Origin: an uncultured bacterium | GTDB lineage: Bacteria > Bacillota_I > Bacilli_A > RFN20 > CAG-826 | Reading direction: 5' to 3' | Length of the DNA: 13,641 bases | NCBI GenBank assembly: GCA_949290725.1 | Contig: CASEST010000076.1 | Location: 1-13,641 of the forward strand | Shown: positions 1 to 6,560 of the stretch, one piece after another | Position numbering within the stretch: the first letter of the stretch is position 1 | How the letters are laid out: the number at the start of each line of letters is the position of its first letter | Made by a program: the position numbers and the translations under genes | The notes under the pieces: generated by a model | What the model saw: only the letters and a program-made list of their open reading frames with translations | The model's database searches: none | Told to the model about the DNA's origin: nothing

Positions 1-1054
1 ATTTACCATATACTTGTTCTATTGGCATTACGTTAATAAAACAAGAAGGATCAGCTGTTTTAGCAATTTTAATTACTCTTTTAGATTCTGATTTTCTTAC
101 TGTAACTTGAATAATAAATACTTCTTTCCCGCTATATCCACCTTTAGCGTCGATTAAAGTACAACCATGAGGTGTATTTGACATAATTACTTGGGCTAAA
201 TTTTGATTTTTACAAATAATTTGTAAGGATAATTTTTTATTTGAGATATTGATTGTATCAACTACTAAGGTAGTTATAATCATATAAAGACAAGTATAAA
301 AGAAGATTATTGCCGCCAAAGAATAAGTAACCGCTTCAAAATGTATTCCATCAACTAATCCACCATGTAATGTAGATAAGATTGTAAAAAGTAAAACGAT
401 ACAGAAATTAAAACCAGCGCTAATTTTACCAACTCCACTAGATTTCTTTTCGCTAATAAAATAGGCGATAATATCAATTCCTCCACAAGTAGATTCGATA
501 ATATAAGATAAAGCGGTAGCTACTCCAGTGCATATTCCAGCAAATAAGATTCTAGCGACCGGTTGATTATAAACATATTCGCTAATTTGAGTAATAAAAT
601 CGCCTTCCCCATTAGGCAAAATAATTCCAAATAAGGTAACAAAAGCAACATTTATTAAAGTTAAAAAGGCGAATTTTTTGCCGATTTTAAGATAAGCAAA
701 AATTAAAAGTGGAAGATTAATTAAAAAATATGCTACGAAGTTAGTTACATAGATATTAAATGGATCATTGATAAATTCTAGTCCTAATAATTTAAATATC
801 GCGACTACAGATTGGGATAATCCACTTGCTCCACTACTAGCCAAAGCAGTAATTGTGCCAACCTCATGAATTAAATCTTGATTAGTAAAAACTTCATAAT
901 TTGGTTGAATGAAACATTTAAATCCAAAAGAAAATACGATTGCTGATAAAGCGGTTATTAAAATCTCATAACTATATTGAGTAATTTCCTTTTGAATAGG
1001 ATGATCATAAAAATAATTAATAATTTTTTTCTTTAAACGAATAAAGTAATACAT
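1..1054 (-). CDS. YitT-family (DUF161 + DUF2179) membrane protein, 3' end cut by window edge
   Basis: I translated this frame by hand: 351 codons are open from ATG at 1054 to the window edge. The product has about six hydrophobic segments (for example ARILFAGICTGVATALSYII) and ends in a soluble domain with HGCTLIDAKGGYSGKEVF, then DPSCFINV. That is the DUF2179 signature found at the C-terminus of YitT proteins. Family members are integral membrane proteins of unsettled function, possibly transport-related. The protein is longer than the usual ~280 residues, mainly through an N-terminal extension and a loop after the first membrane segment. Only a few C-terminal residues should be missing. The start is uncertain: ATG 1054 has GATAAT 7 bases upstream and no Shine-Dalgarno site, whereas an in-frame TTG at 1093 has AGG 10 bases upstream. 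The gene is divergent from the thioredoxin-like gene. Confidence 0.85.
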   Translation of the reverse strand, partial: MYYFIRLKKKIINYFYDHPIQKEITQYSYEILITALSAIVFSFGFKCFIQPNYEVFTNQDLIHEVGTITALASSGASGLSQSVVAIFKLLGLEFINDPFNIYVTNFVAYFLINLPLLIFAYLKIGKKFAFLTLINVAFVTLFGIILPNGEGDFITQISEYVYNQPVARILFAGICTGVATALSYIIESTCGGIDIIAYFISEKKSSGVGKISAGFNFCIVLLFTILSTLHGGLVDGIHFEAVTYSLAAIIFFYTCLYMIITTLVVDTINISNKKLSLQIICKNQNLAQVIMSNTPHGCTLIDAKGGYSGKEVFIIQVTVRKSESKRVIKIAKTADPSCFINVMPIEQVYGK

Positions 1055-1061
1055 AATTGCA

Positions 1062-1067
1062 ATTATC
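1062..1067 (-). promoter_or_regulatory. Possible -10 box close to the yitT-like ATG
   Basis: On the minus strand GATAAT (five of six matches to TATAAT) ends 7 bases before ATG 1054. This is the leaderless spacing also seen at ylbF, def, maf, spx and the HAD gene. No good -35 is visible. If the TTG at 1093 is the real start, this call fails. Confidence 0.3.
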
Positions 1068-1205
1068 TTAAGACAATAGATAGTAACTTTCAATAAAATT
1101 TTACCTAATTTCTTTAAATTTATTTAAAGAAAGAAGGCAATAAATAATTCTTTAAATCTCAATAAATTAACCTATATTTTTAAACTCATTTATATTATAA
1201 TCTTA

Positions 1206-1256
1206 AAGTTAAAACTTTTTTGGACTTAATTTATATATATAAATTAGTTTTAACTT
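1206..1256. repeat. Nested inverted repeats in the yitT/thioredoxin-like divergent gap
   Basis: The 11-base arms AAGTTAAAACT (1206-1216) and AGTTTTAACTT (1246-1256) are exact reverse complements. Between them, overlapping the right arm by one base, is a perfect 20-base AT-only palindrome at 1227-1246. The structure lies in a 260-base gap between divergent genes, where an operator is plausible. It could equally fold as a weak cruciform or RNA stem. The rest of the gap (1055-1205) is plain AT-rich DNA with one TATAAT on each strand near 1194-1201. Confidence 0.5.
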
Positions 1257-1283
1257 GTTGATAAAGACATTTAATGCTATCTT
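1255..1283 (+). promoter_or_regulatory. Weak candidate promoter for the thioredoxin-like gene
   Basis: TTGTTG (1255-1260), 17 bases, then TATCTT (1278-1283). The boxes are only partial matches to the vegetative consensus. Just beyond, AATGCTAT occurs twice in direct orientation (1273-1280 and 1288-1295), which might be a protein-binding repeat. Confidence 0.3.
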
Positions 1284-1314
1284 ATTAAATGCTATTGATA
1301 TTTGAGGTTAAAAA

Positions 1315-2190
1315 ATGAATTTTTTAAAAAAATTAGCTACACCATTTGTTGCTTTATGGCGTTGGATTAAAGAGACAGCATGGGTTCAACCATTGCTTAT
1401 TGTTGGTATTATCTTTGCAATTATCTTCTCGATTCCTTCAATTACTACTGGAATTCAAAGTTTAATTGATAGTAGCGAAGACGATATTGTTTATTTCGAA
1501 GCTCACTCTCTCTCTTTAGAAGGAAGTAAACAAAATGAGAGAAATAGTGAGGCAGACCATTTCTTTAGCGATTTCAATGCTGCACAAGAAGCTTGGACAA
1601 ATAATGATGTTGAAGAAGCTAGAAATATCTTATCTGAATATGGTAGTGAAAATCGTTTCTTCCTCTTCTTTGTTCAAAGTGATTGTACTGGATGTTCTAC
1701 ATTAAAAGATGGCTTAGAAAGACTTGAAGATGACTGGTCAACTTATATCACTTCATCTAATGGAACAGTTGAAAACGTTCCTTCATTAACTTTCCAATCG
1801 ATTATTGTTGATAGTGAATTCGATGATGAATATTATGAAATCGAAAATACTAAACCAATTAATGATTTAGTTACTTCTCCTGATTTCTTTGAATTCTATC
1901 GTATCGCAATGTCCGCAGTTGATAGAACAGACTATTATCGTAATATTGGAATTAGAGATGGCTCAGATTCACAAAATACTATCGTTTCTAATACTGAAAG
2001 TTTAGTAGATGTTGAAAGTTTCCAAACTCCAACAATTATGTTAATTGATTTAACTGAGGAGAATGATACTGATTATATTATTTCCGAAATCTTCTATACT
2101 TTAGATGGAAGTGATGAATATAGTAATGCTAGTTTCCTTGCTGATGCTTGGACATATAATGGAATATTTGCTAGCGATTATCGTGATTAA
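1315..2190 (+). CDS. Membrane-anchored thioredoxin-fold protein
   Basis: The product has 291 residues. After a short basic/aromatic N-terminus there is one hydrophobic segment at about residues 24-42, with no signal-peptidase or lipobox cysteine seen. This predicts an anchor with the acidic remainder outside the membrane. FFLFFVQSDCTGC places a CxxC (Cys124, Cys127) right after a beta-strand-like run, and TPT at 238-240 fits the cis-proline loop of thioredoxin folds. These two marks are the basis of the call. It probably handles thiol-disulfide exchange at the cell surface, but whether it is a reductase, oxidase or heme/copper carrier cannot be told. The insert between CxxC and cis-Pro is much longer than in plain thioredoxin. 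GAGG sits 7 bases before the ATG. It appears monocistronic and ends at the terminator at 2223-2260. Confidence 0.75.
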   Translation: MNFLKKLATPFVALWRWIKETAWVQPLLIVGIIFAIIFSIPSITTGIQSLIDSSEDDIVYFEAHSLSLEGSKQNERNSEADHFFSDFNAAQEAWTNNDVEEARNILSEYGSENRFFLFFVQSDCTGCSTLKDGLERLEDDWSTYITSSNGTVENVPSLTFQSIIVDSEFDDEYYEIENTKPINDLVTSPDFFEFYRIAMSAVDRTDYYRNIGIRDGSDSQNTIVSNTESLVDVESFQTPTIMLIDLTEENDTDYIISEIFYTLDGSDEYSNASFLADAWTYNGIFASDYRD

Positions 2191-2222
2191 TTATTAATTA
2201 TTTAAAATAATATTATTAAAAT

Positions 2223-2260
2223 AAAATGGATGTTCCTTAAATTTAAGAAACATCCATTTT
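2223..2260. terminator. Bidirectional terminator between the thioredoxin-like gene and coaD
   Basis: A hairpin with arms AAAATGGATGTT and AACATCCATTTT continues inward through CTTAAA/TTTAAG with one C-A mismatch. T runs follow on both strands. It ends the plus-strand gene (stop at 2190) and the minus-strand coaD operon (stop at 2302). Confidence 0.85.
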
Positions 2261-2301
2261 TATTAAAAGAATAAATTAAATAATTAATAATTTATTCTAT
2301 T

Positions 2302-2802
2302 TTATTTAAATTTATCGATTAATATCTTATTTACTAATGGTGGAACCAAACTAGAAACATCTACTCGATTAGATGCTAATTCTAAAATATTTGATGAAGA
2401 TATAAAGGTATTTTCTTTTTTAGCCATTAAAAAGACCATTTCAATTTCTGGATCAATAAAATTATTATTACTAGCTAAACTCCATTCATATTCAAAATCT
2501 GAAACAACTCTTAATCCACGAATTAAAAATTTAGCCTGATTTTTTTTAGCATATTCAATAGTTAATCCATTATAAGAATCAACCTTAACATTTTTTAAAT
2601 CTTTAACCGCGTCTTCAATCATCTTTAAACGAGTAGCTACATCGAATCGCTCATTCTTTTTATTAATATTATAAGAGATTAAAACTATCACCTCATCAAA
2701 AAGATTAGCTGCTCTTTTAATAATATCTAAATGGCCATTAGTGATTGGATCAAAACTTCCAGGATATACTCCAATACGTTTAACTTCTTTTTCTTTAATC
2801 AT
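2302..2802 (-). CDS. coaD: Pantetheine-phosphate adenylyltransferase (CoaD)
   Basis: CoaD joins ATP and 4'-phosphopantetheine to give dephospho-CoA, the fourth step of CoA synthesis, in the cytosol. Visible marks are GVYPGSFDPITNGH near the N-terminus (the T/HxGH nucleotidyltransferase motif, here TNGH at 21-24), RGLRVVSDFEYE, and ISSSNILELA in place of the usual ISSS-x-x-R/K-E-x-A. The basic residue before the Glu is Leu here. I chose ATG 2802 (166 residues, the normal length) over the longer frame from 2835, because the extra 11 residues lie inside rsmD and precede the conserved start. The start overlaps the rsmD stop by 8 bases, suggesting translational coupling. It is the last gene of ylbF-rsmD-coaD, the order known from Bacillus (ylbF, ylbH, ylbI). 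Confidence 0.95.
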   Translation of the reverse strand: MIKEKEVKRIGVYPGSFDPITNGHLDIIKRAANLFDEVIVLISYNINKKNERFDVATRLKMIEDAVKDLKNVKVDSYNGLTIEYAKKNQAKFLIRGLRVVSDFEYEWSLASNNNFIDPEIEMVFLMAKKENTFISSSNILELASNRVDVSSLVPPLVNKILIDKFK

Positions 2803-3355
2803 TTTTCTTAAGTAAATATAATTTACTTCTCCCATATTTATATTCTTTTATATTATAAGTAAAGAGCAAGGAATTATCTAACTCTTTATCGCTTTCAATA
2901 AAGATAAAACTATCTTTATTTGCTAAATGATTAATAAATAAAGAATCAATTAATTGATTATCTATTTTCATTTTATAAGGCGGATCTAAAAATATTACAT
3001 CGAATAAATGATCCTTTTCTTGATTAATTAATGCTAAATAATCAAGATTATATACTTTTATTTTAGTATCATTATTTAATTTTAAAGAATTAATATTCTT
3101 TAAAATATTTAAATAAGCTGTTTTATTTAAATCATTAAAGACTACTTCTTTCATCTTTAAAGAAATCGCTTCTATTCCTATTTGTCCAGTTCCAGCAAAT
3201 AAATCTAAAAAAGAAGAATCATTTAATTTATTATTCGCTCTTAAAATATTAAATAGACCTAGTTTAACAATATCTTTACTAGGTCGAGTAATCTTATCAT
3301 TAATTTCATTTACTAATTTTTTACCTTTAAATTCACCATTACGAATAAAAATCAT
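2795..3355 (-). CDS. rsmD: 16S rRNA (guanine-N2)-methyltransferase RsmD
   Basis: RsmD methylates N2 of G966 (E. coli numbering) of 16S rRNA during 30S assembly, using S-adenosylmethionine. The 186 residues show the family order: RPS with KLGLFNIL (24-37), the SAM-binding loop DLFAGTGQIGIEA (51-63), the acidic ND after strand 2 (74-75), and catalytic LDPPY (123-127). Length is normal. Its ATG overlaps the ylbF stop as ATGA, and its stop overlaps the coaD start, so the three genes form one tightly coupled minus-strand operon. Confidence 0.95.
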   Translation of the reverse strand: MIFIRNGEFKGKKLVNEINDKITRPSKDIVKLGLFNILRANNKLNDSSFLDLFAGTGQIGIEAISLKMKEVVFNDLNKTAYLNILKNINSLKLNNDTKIKVYNLDYLALINQEKDHLFDVIFLDPPYKMKIDNQLIDSLFINHLANKDSFIFIESDKELDNSLLFTYNIKEYKYGRSKLYLLKKND

Positions 3356-3684
3356 AATTTAAATAATTCCTCATTGATTAAATTAATTATTTGATTATAT
3401 TCTTCTTCACTTGCTAAATATTCCTTTATCTTTTTATTATTTAATAATTCATCTTGAATCTCTTTTATCTTTTTTTGATCTATTAACTTTTTATTTAAAT
3501 CATTTGGAAAATGCGCTAAATCATCATTTAATTTATTTATAGCTTCTTCTTTTTTAAAATATAAAGAGACTAATTCTTTATCAGATTCGATAATCTCCTT
3601 ATTCTTTTTATAATTTAAATAACGCTTATCATTTTTAATCTCGGAAACTAATTTTTCAATTAATGATAATAATTCTTGATTCAT
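3352..3684 (-). CDS. ylbF: YlbF-family regulator (Com_YlbF domain)
   Basis: This 110-residue, highly charged, helix-rich protein starts with the YlbF-like pattern of Leu/Ile heptads, SEIKNDKRYLNYKKNKEIIESDKELVSLY. In B. subtilis, YlbF works with YmcA and YaaT to steer RNase Y, affecting mRNA maturation, competence and biofilm formation. The assignment rests on this domain plus its place directly upstream of rsmD and coaD, as in Bacillus. It is shorter than B. subtilis YlbF (about 150 residues) and has no cysteine, so the Fe-S cluster reported for the Bacillus complex cannot be bound by this subunit. TATAAT ends 8 bases before the ATG and there is no Shine-Dalgarno site, so the operon mRNA may be leaderless. 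Confidence 0.75.
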   Translation of the reverse strand: MNQELLSLIEKLVSEIKNDKRYLNYKKNKEIIESDKELVSLYFKKEEAINKLNDDLAHFPNDLNKKLIDQKKIKEIQDELLNNKKIKEYLASEEEYNQIINLINEELFKL

Positions 3685-3692
3685 GCTTAAAC

Positions 3693-3698
3693 ATTATA
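3693..3698 (-). promoter_or_regulatory. TATAAT -10 box of the ylbF operon, leaderless geometry
   Basis: On the minus strand a perfect TATAAT, directly preceded by TG, ends 8 bases before the ylbF ATG (3684). Transcription would begin at or within a base or two of the A of ATG. The 8 bases between contain no Shine-Dalgarno sequence. The -35 position is poor (TATATT-like). Confidence 0.55.
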
Positions 3699-3700
3699 CA

Positions 3701-3723
3701 AGTTTAAGATTAGAAAATATATT
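3701..3723 (+). repeat. Left copy of a 23-base direct repeat
   Basis: It begins AGTTTAA and ends TAGAAAATATATT. It matches the copy at 4024-4046 in 21 of 23 positions, same strand. It sits just upstream of the ylbF -10 box. Confidence 0.7.
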
Positions 3724-3861
3724 TTATTTTTGAAAGAATAATTAATTATAAATTTATATTTATCCGATAATAATCTTTTTTTAATAAATATTTATCAAAA
3801 ATGTAATAAGTCTTTTAAATTAAGATTAAGTTAATCTCTTTTATATCAATTTTAAAATAGA

Positions 3862-3908
3862 TGAGATGGCTATTGTTTAAGAATTTATTCTAAAACCATT
3901 GTTTCTCA
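3862..3908. other. Imperfect 47-base hairpin, possible structured RNA or orphan terminator
   Basis: The outer stem TGAGA/TCTCA (3862-3866 with 3904-3908) encloses an internal loop. The inner stem spans 3870-3901, with GAAT/ATTC around a TT loop and a few mismatches. A T-rich run (ATATATTTTTG) follows on the plus strand. Since both neighbours are transcribed away from this point, neither needs a terminator here. It may belong to a small transcript, but no promoter was identified with confidence. Confidence 0.35.
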
Positions 3909-4023
3909 ATATATTTTTGAATAATAAATTTAATTAATTAAATCATAGTACACTATATTTATTAAAAACTTCTATTTAATTTTTATATTTATTGTCTTTT
4001 AAATTTCGCTTTTCATTATATTA

Positions 4024-4046
4024 AGTTTAATACTAGAAAATATATT
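4024..4046 (+). repeat. Right copy of the 23-base direct repeat
   Basis: It shares AGTTTAA and TAGAAAATATATT with 3701-3723, with two differences between these blocks. It overlaps the likely -35 of def (TAGAAA, 4034-4039). Confidence 0.7.
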
Positions 4047-4061
4047 AAAAATCATTATAAT
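4034..4061 (+). promoter_or_regulatory. Promoter of def, leaderless geometry
   Basis: TAGAAA (4034-4039, four of six matches), 16 bases, then a perfect TATAAT (4056-4061). The box ends 8 bases before ATG 4070. An AGG at 4066-4068 is only one base from the ATG, too close to act as a Shine-Dalgarno site. Confidence 0.55.
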
Positions 4062-4069
4062 AATCAGGT

Positions 4070-4618
4070 ATGGAATTATTTAAAATTGTTAAAGATAGCA
4101 ACAAAAGTTTAAGAGAAAGAAGTATTGATATTTCTTTTCCATTAACTAAAGAAATTATTGAATTAGGAAATAACATGCTCACTTATTTAAAGCTTTCTCA
4201 AGATGAAGAATTTTTAGCAAAACATAAAAAGATTAGAAGCGGGGTTGGTTTAGCTGCTCCTCAGGTTGGAAAAAATATTAAGATGTTAGCAGTTTATTTT
4301 GCTTTTGAAAATAAAGAATATGAATATATCTTGATTAATCCAAAAATCTTAAGCGAATCAACTAAAGAATGCTATTTAACTTCTGGGGAAGGTTGTTTAA
4401 GTGTCGATAATGACCATAAAGGTTATGTTTATCGTCCATATAAAATAAAAGTTCAAGCTTATAACTTAGTTAAAAATGAATTTGTTACTTTAGATTTAAA
4501 AGGATATCCAGCAATTGTATTACAACACGAAATCGATCATTTAAAAGGTGTACTTTTTTATGATCATATTAATAAAGAAGACCCTTTTATTGAGAAAAAA
4601 GGGGCAATTCCTTTATAA
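4070..4618 (+). CDS. def: Peptide deformylase, type 2
   Basis: This is the metalloenzyme that removes the formyl group from the N-terminal Met of nascent chains at the ribosome exit. All three motifs are present: GVGLAAPQVG (58-67), EGCLSV (107-112, with metal-ligand Cys109) and QHEIDH (152-157, with His153, catalytic Glu154, His157). At 182 residues, with an insert between the start and motif 1, it matches the long type 2 form of low-GC Gram-positives. It looks monocistronic: rnjA downstream has its own promoter. An all-AT stem overlaps the stop (4612-4632) but is too weak to call a terminator with confidence. Confidence 0.97.
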   Translation: MELFKIVKDSNKSLRERSIDISFPLTKEIIELGNNMLTYLKLSQDEEFLAKHKKIRSGVGLAAPQVGKNIKMLAVYFAFENKEYEYILINPKILSESTKECYLTSGEGCLSVDNDHKGYVYRPYKIKVQAYNLVKNEFVTLDLKGYPAIVLQHEIDHLKGVLFYDHINKEDPFIEKKGAIPL

Positions 4619-4638
4619 AATCTTTTTATAAATTTATA

Positions 4639-4668
4639 TTGAAATATTACTAATTTTTTTACTATAAT
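4639..4668 (+). promoter_or_regulatory. Promoter of rnjA
   Basis: TTGAAA (4639-4644), 18 bases, TATAAT (4663-4668). This is a good vegetative promoter. Transcription would start near 4675, giving a leader of roughly 100 bases, in contrast with the apparently leaderless genes nearby. Confidence 0.65.
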
Positions 4669-4704
4669 GAAGGCGAATTTATAGATAATATTTTTGATAA
4701 TGTC

Positions 4705-4721
4705 TTAAATAGACTATTTAA
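4705..4721. repeat. 17-base palindrome in the rnjA leader
   Basis: TTAAATAG-A-CTATTTAA is a perfect inverted repeat centred on A4713, inside the predicted 5' leader. It could be an operator or a small RNA stem. Chance is possible in DNA this AT-rich. Confidence 0.4.
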
Positions 4722-4774
4722 ATCAAAATTAGTGGTTATTTTTATTTTAAAAGTGATATTGGTAAAAGAAAATT

Positions 4775-6457
4775 ATGAGAAATCCTGTTTTAGTTTATGC
4801 CCTCGGTGGACTTGGTGAAGTTGGAAAAAACACTTATTGTATTGAATCAGATAAAGACTTAATTATTATTGATGCTGGGGTTAGATTCCCTGAAGATGAA
4901 TTGGTCGGAGTTGATTATGTCATTCCAAACTATAAGCATTTAAAAGATGTTAATCAAAAAATTAGAGCTTTAATTATTACTCATGGTCATGAAGACCATA
5001 TTGGAGCTGTTCCATTTTTAATTAAAACGGTTAATGTCCCGATTATTTATGCTCCTAAATTAGCTTGCGCTTTAATTAAACAAAAAATTGAAGACCAAAA
5101 AATTAAAACTTCAGTAAAAATTATTGAATATACTCAAGATAGCAGATTAAAAGCTGGTGATTTTGATATTTCCTTTTTTAGAGTTACCCACTCTATTCCA
5201 GATTCTTTTGGAATTTGTATTGATACTAGCGAAGGAAGAATTGTAACGACCGGTGATTTTAAAATTGATTTAACGCCAGTTGGACCTGATATTGAATTAC
5301 ATAAAATCGCTAATATGGGTATCGAAGGTGTCGATTTACTTTTAGCTGACTCAACTAATGCTGAAAAAGAAGGCTGGACTCCATCTGAAAAAAATGTTTT
5401 AAATGCGATTAATGATGTCTTTGATCGAGCAAGTGGAAGATTAATCATTTCTACTTTCTCTTCTAACGTTTCTCGTATTCAACAAGTTTTAGATTGTGCT
5501 TTAAAACATGATCGTAAATGCGTTATTGTTGGCCGTAGTATGATTACAGCCGTTGAGTGCGCTCGTAAATTCGGATATATTCGTTTCCCAGATTCCTATT
5601 TTAAAGAAGTATCTGATTTGCAACATCTTCGTGATAGTGAGACTTTAATTTTATGTACCGGCTCTCAAGGAGAGGCAATGGCTGCTTTAAATCGTATCGC
5701 TAATGGGACATTTAAAGGAATTAAAGTTACTCCTGGAGATACGGTTGTATTTTCATCTTCCCCAATTCCTGGAAATGGAGTTTCGATTTCAAAAGTTGTT
5801 AATCAACTTACTAGAATGGGTGCTGAAGTTATTACTAATCAAATTTTAAGAGATATTCACTCCTCTGGTCACCCGTCAAGATTAGAATTAAAAATGATGC
5901 TTAAGTTAATTAAACCAAAATACTTTATGCCAGCCCATGGTGAATATCATATGCTTAAACTTCATGGAGATATCGCTAAAGAATTAGGGATGAGTGAAGA
6001 AAATGTCTTTATTTTAGCTAATGGCGATACCTTAGTTTTAGAGAATCATCAAATTAAAGAAGGTGAAAGATTCCCTGCGGAAGATGTTTATATCGATGGA
6101 TATGATATTAATGGTGTTTCAACAGCGGTTATTCGTGATCGAAAAATCTTACATGATGATGGGATGGTTTCAGTTTTAGTTTTCTTAGATTCAAAAAATT
6201 CCTGTTTGATTGCTCCTCCTCGCGTTAATACAGTCGGATTCGTCTCTTATGGAAAATATGAAGATCATTTAACAAGACATGCTTCAAGTAAAGTTCAAGA
6301 AGGTTTAGAAGAATTATTTAAAAGCAACCATGTAACCTTTAATGATATAAAAAATACAGTCAGAAGTGTTGTTTCTAAATATTATTTTAGAAAAACTCAA
6401 CGTAATCCAATGATTATTCCGCTTATCTTAGATAAAAGAATCAATCAAAAAAGATAA
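4775..6457 (+). CDS. rnjA: Ribonuclease J
   Basis: RNase J is a beta-CASP metallo-beta-lactamase ribonuclease with endonuclease and 5'-3' exonuclease activity, central to mRNA decay and rRNA maturation in Firmicutes. The 560 residues carry the N-terminal ALGGLGEVGKN, the zinc motif HGHEDH (His70, His72, Asp74, His75), DTSEGRIVTTGDFKID, DSTNAEKEGWTPSE, beta-CASP elements (TFSSNVSRIQQ, CTGSQGEAMAAL, SGHPSRLELKMML, MPAHGEYHML), and the C-terminal FRKTQRNPMIIP typical of RNase J. Length is normal. It is called rnjA as the general symbol; J1 and J2 cannot be separated from one copy. No clear Shine-Dalgarno precedes the ATG. A strong terminator follows at 6465. Confidence 0.96.
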   Translation: MRNPVLVYALGGLGEVGKNTYCIESDKDLIIIDAGVRFPEDELVGVDYVIPNYKHLKDVNQKIRALIITHGHEDHIGAVPFLIKTVNVPIIYAPKLACALIKQKIEDQKIKTSVKIIEYTQDSRLKAGDFDISFFRVTHSIPDSFGICIDTSEGRIVTTGDFKIDLTPVGPDIELHKIANMGIEGVDLLLADSTNAEKEGWTPSEKNVLNAINDVFDRASGRLIISTFSSNVSRIQQVLDCALKHDRKCVIVGRSMITAVECARKFGYIRFPDSYFKEVSDLQHLRDSETLILCTGSQGEAMAALNRIANGTFKGIKVTPGDTVVFSSSPIPGNGVSISKVVNQLTRMGAEVITNQILRDIHSSGHPSRLELKMMLKLIKPKYFMPAHGEYHMLKLHGDIAKELGMSEENVFILANGDTLVLENHQIKEGERFPAEDVYIDGYDINGVSTAVIRDRKILHDDGMVSVLVFLDSKNSCLIAPPRVNTVGFVSYGKYEDHLTRHASSKVQEGLEELFKSNHVTFNDIKNTVRSVVSKYYFRKTQRNPMIIPLILDKRINQKR

Positions 6458-6464
6458 TAATCAT

Positions 6465-6497
6465 AAAGTTAAAGCATTTATGCTTTAACTTTTTATT
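6465..6497 (+). terminator. Intrinsic terminator of rnjA
   Basis: A perfect hairpin, AAAGTTAAAGCAT paired with ATGCTTTAACTTT (6465-6492), is followed by a T-rich run. It starts 8 bases after the rnjA stop. Confidence 0.9.
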
Positions 6498-6547
6498 TAA
6501 TAAAGATAAATAAAACTAAAGATATTTAATAAATTATTGTTTTAAGT

Positions 6548-6553
6548 TATCAT
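6548..6553 (+). promoter_or_regulatory. Likely -10 box of maf, leaderless geometry
   Basis: TATCAT ends 7 bases before ATG 6561. The intervening bases (TTAAAAT) have no Shine-Dalgarno site and no clear -35 is seen. The rnjA terminator lies just upstream, so maf needs its own promoter. Confidence 0.45.
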
Positions 6554-6560
6554 TTAAAAT

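Larger units (their letters stand above)
3685..4069. other. 385-base divergent intergenic region between ylbF and def
   Basis: No gene was found here; the longest short frames near ATG 3861 and 3868 stop within about ten codons. It holds -10 boxes for both flanking genes, a 23-base direct repeat near each end (3701-3723, 4024-4046), a 15-base palindrome AGATTAAgTTAATCT (3823-3837), and a long imperfect hairpin (3862-3908). This is far larger and more structured than the other gaps in the window. Confidence 0.7.

Noticed and set aside
2803..2835. Longer coaD start at ATG 2835
   Set aside because: The 11 extra residues lie inside rsmD and precede the conserved CoaD N-terminus; ATG 2802 gives the normal length and an 8-base coupled overlap.
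3861..3893. Tiny plus-strand frame beginning ATGAGATGG
   Set aside because: Only about ten codons before TAA, no Shine-Dalgarno site, and it coincides with the hairpin.
3701..4046. Insertion sequence or miniature mobile element in the ylbF-def gap
   Set aside because: The flanking repeats are direct, not inverted, there is no transposase, and no terminal inverted repeats were found inside them.
4612..4632. Stem of 9 A-T pairs over the def stop as a terminator
   Set aside because: The stem has only A-T pairs and no real T run after it; too weak to call, though some termination here is possible.
5134..5448. 104-codon open frame on the minus strand inside rnjA
   Set aside because: It lies wholly within the strongly conserved RNase J frame and has no recognisable domain or start signal: a shadow.
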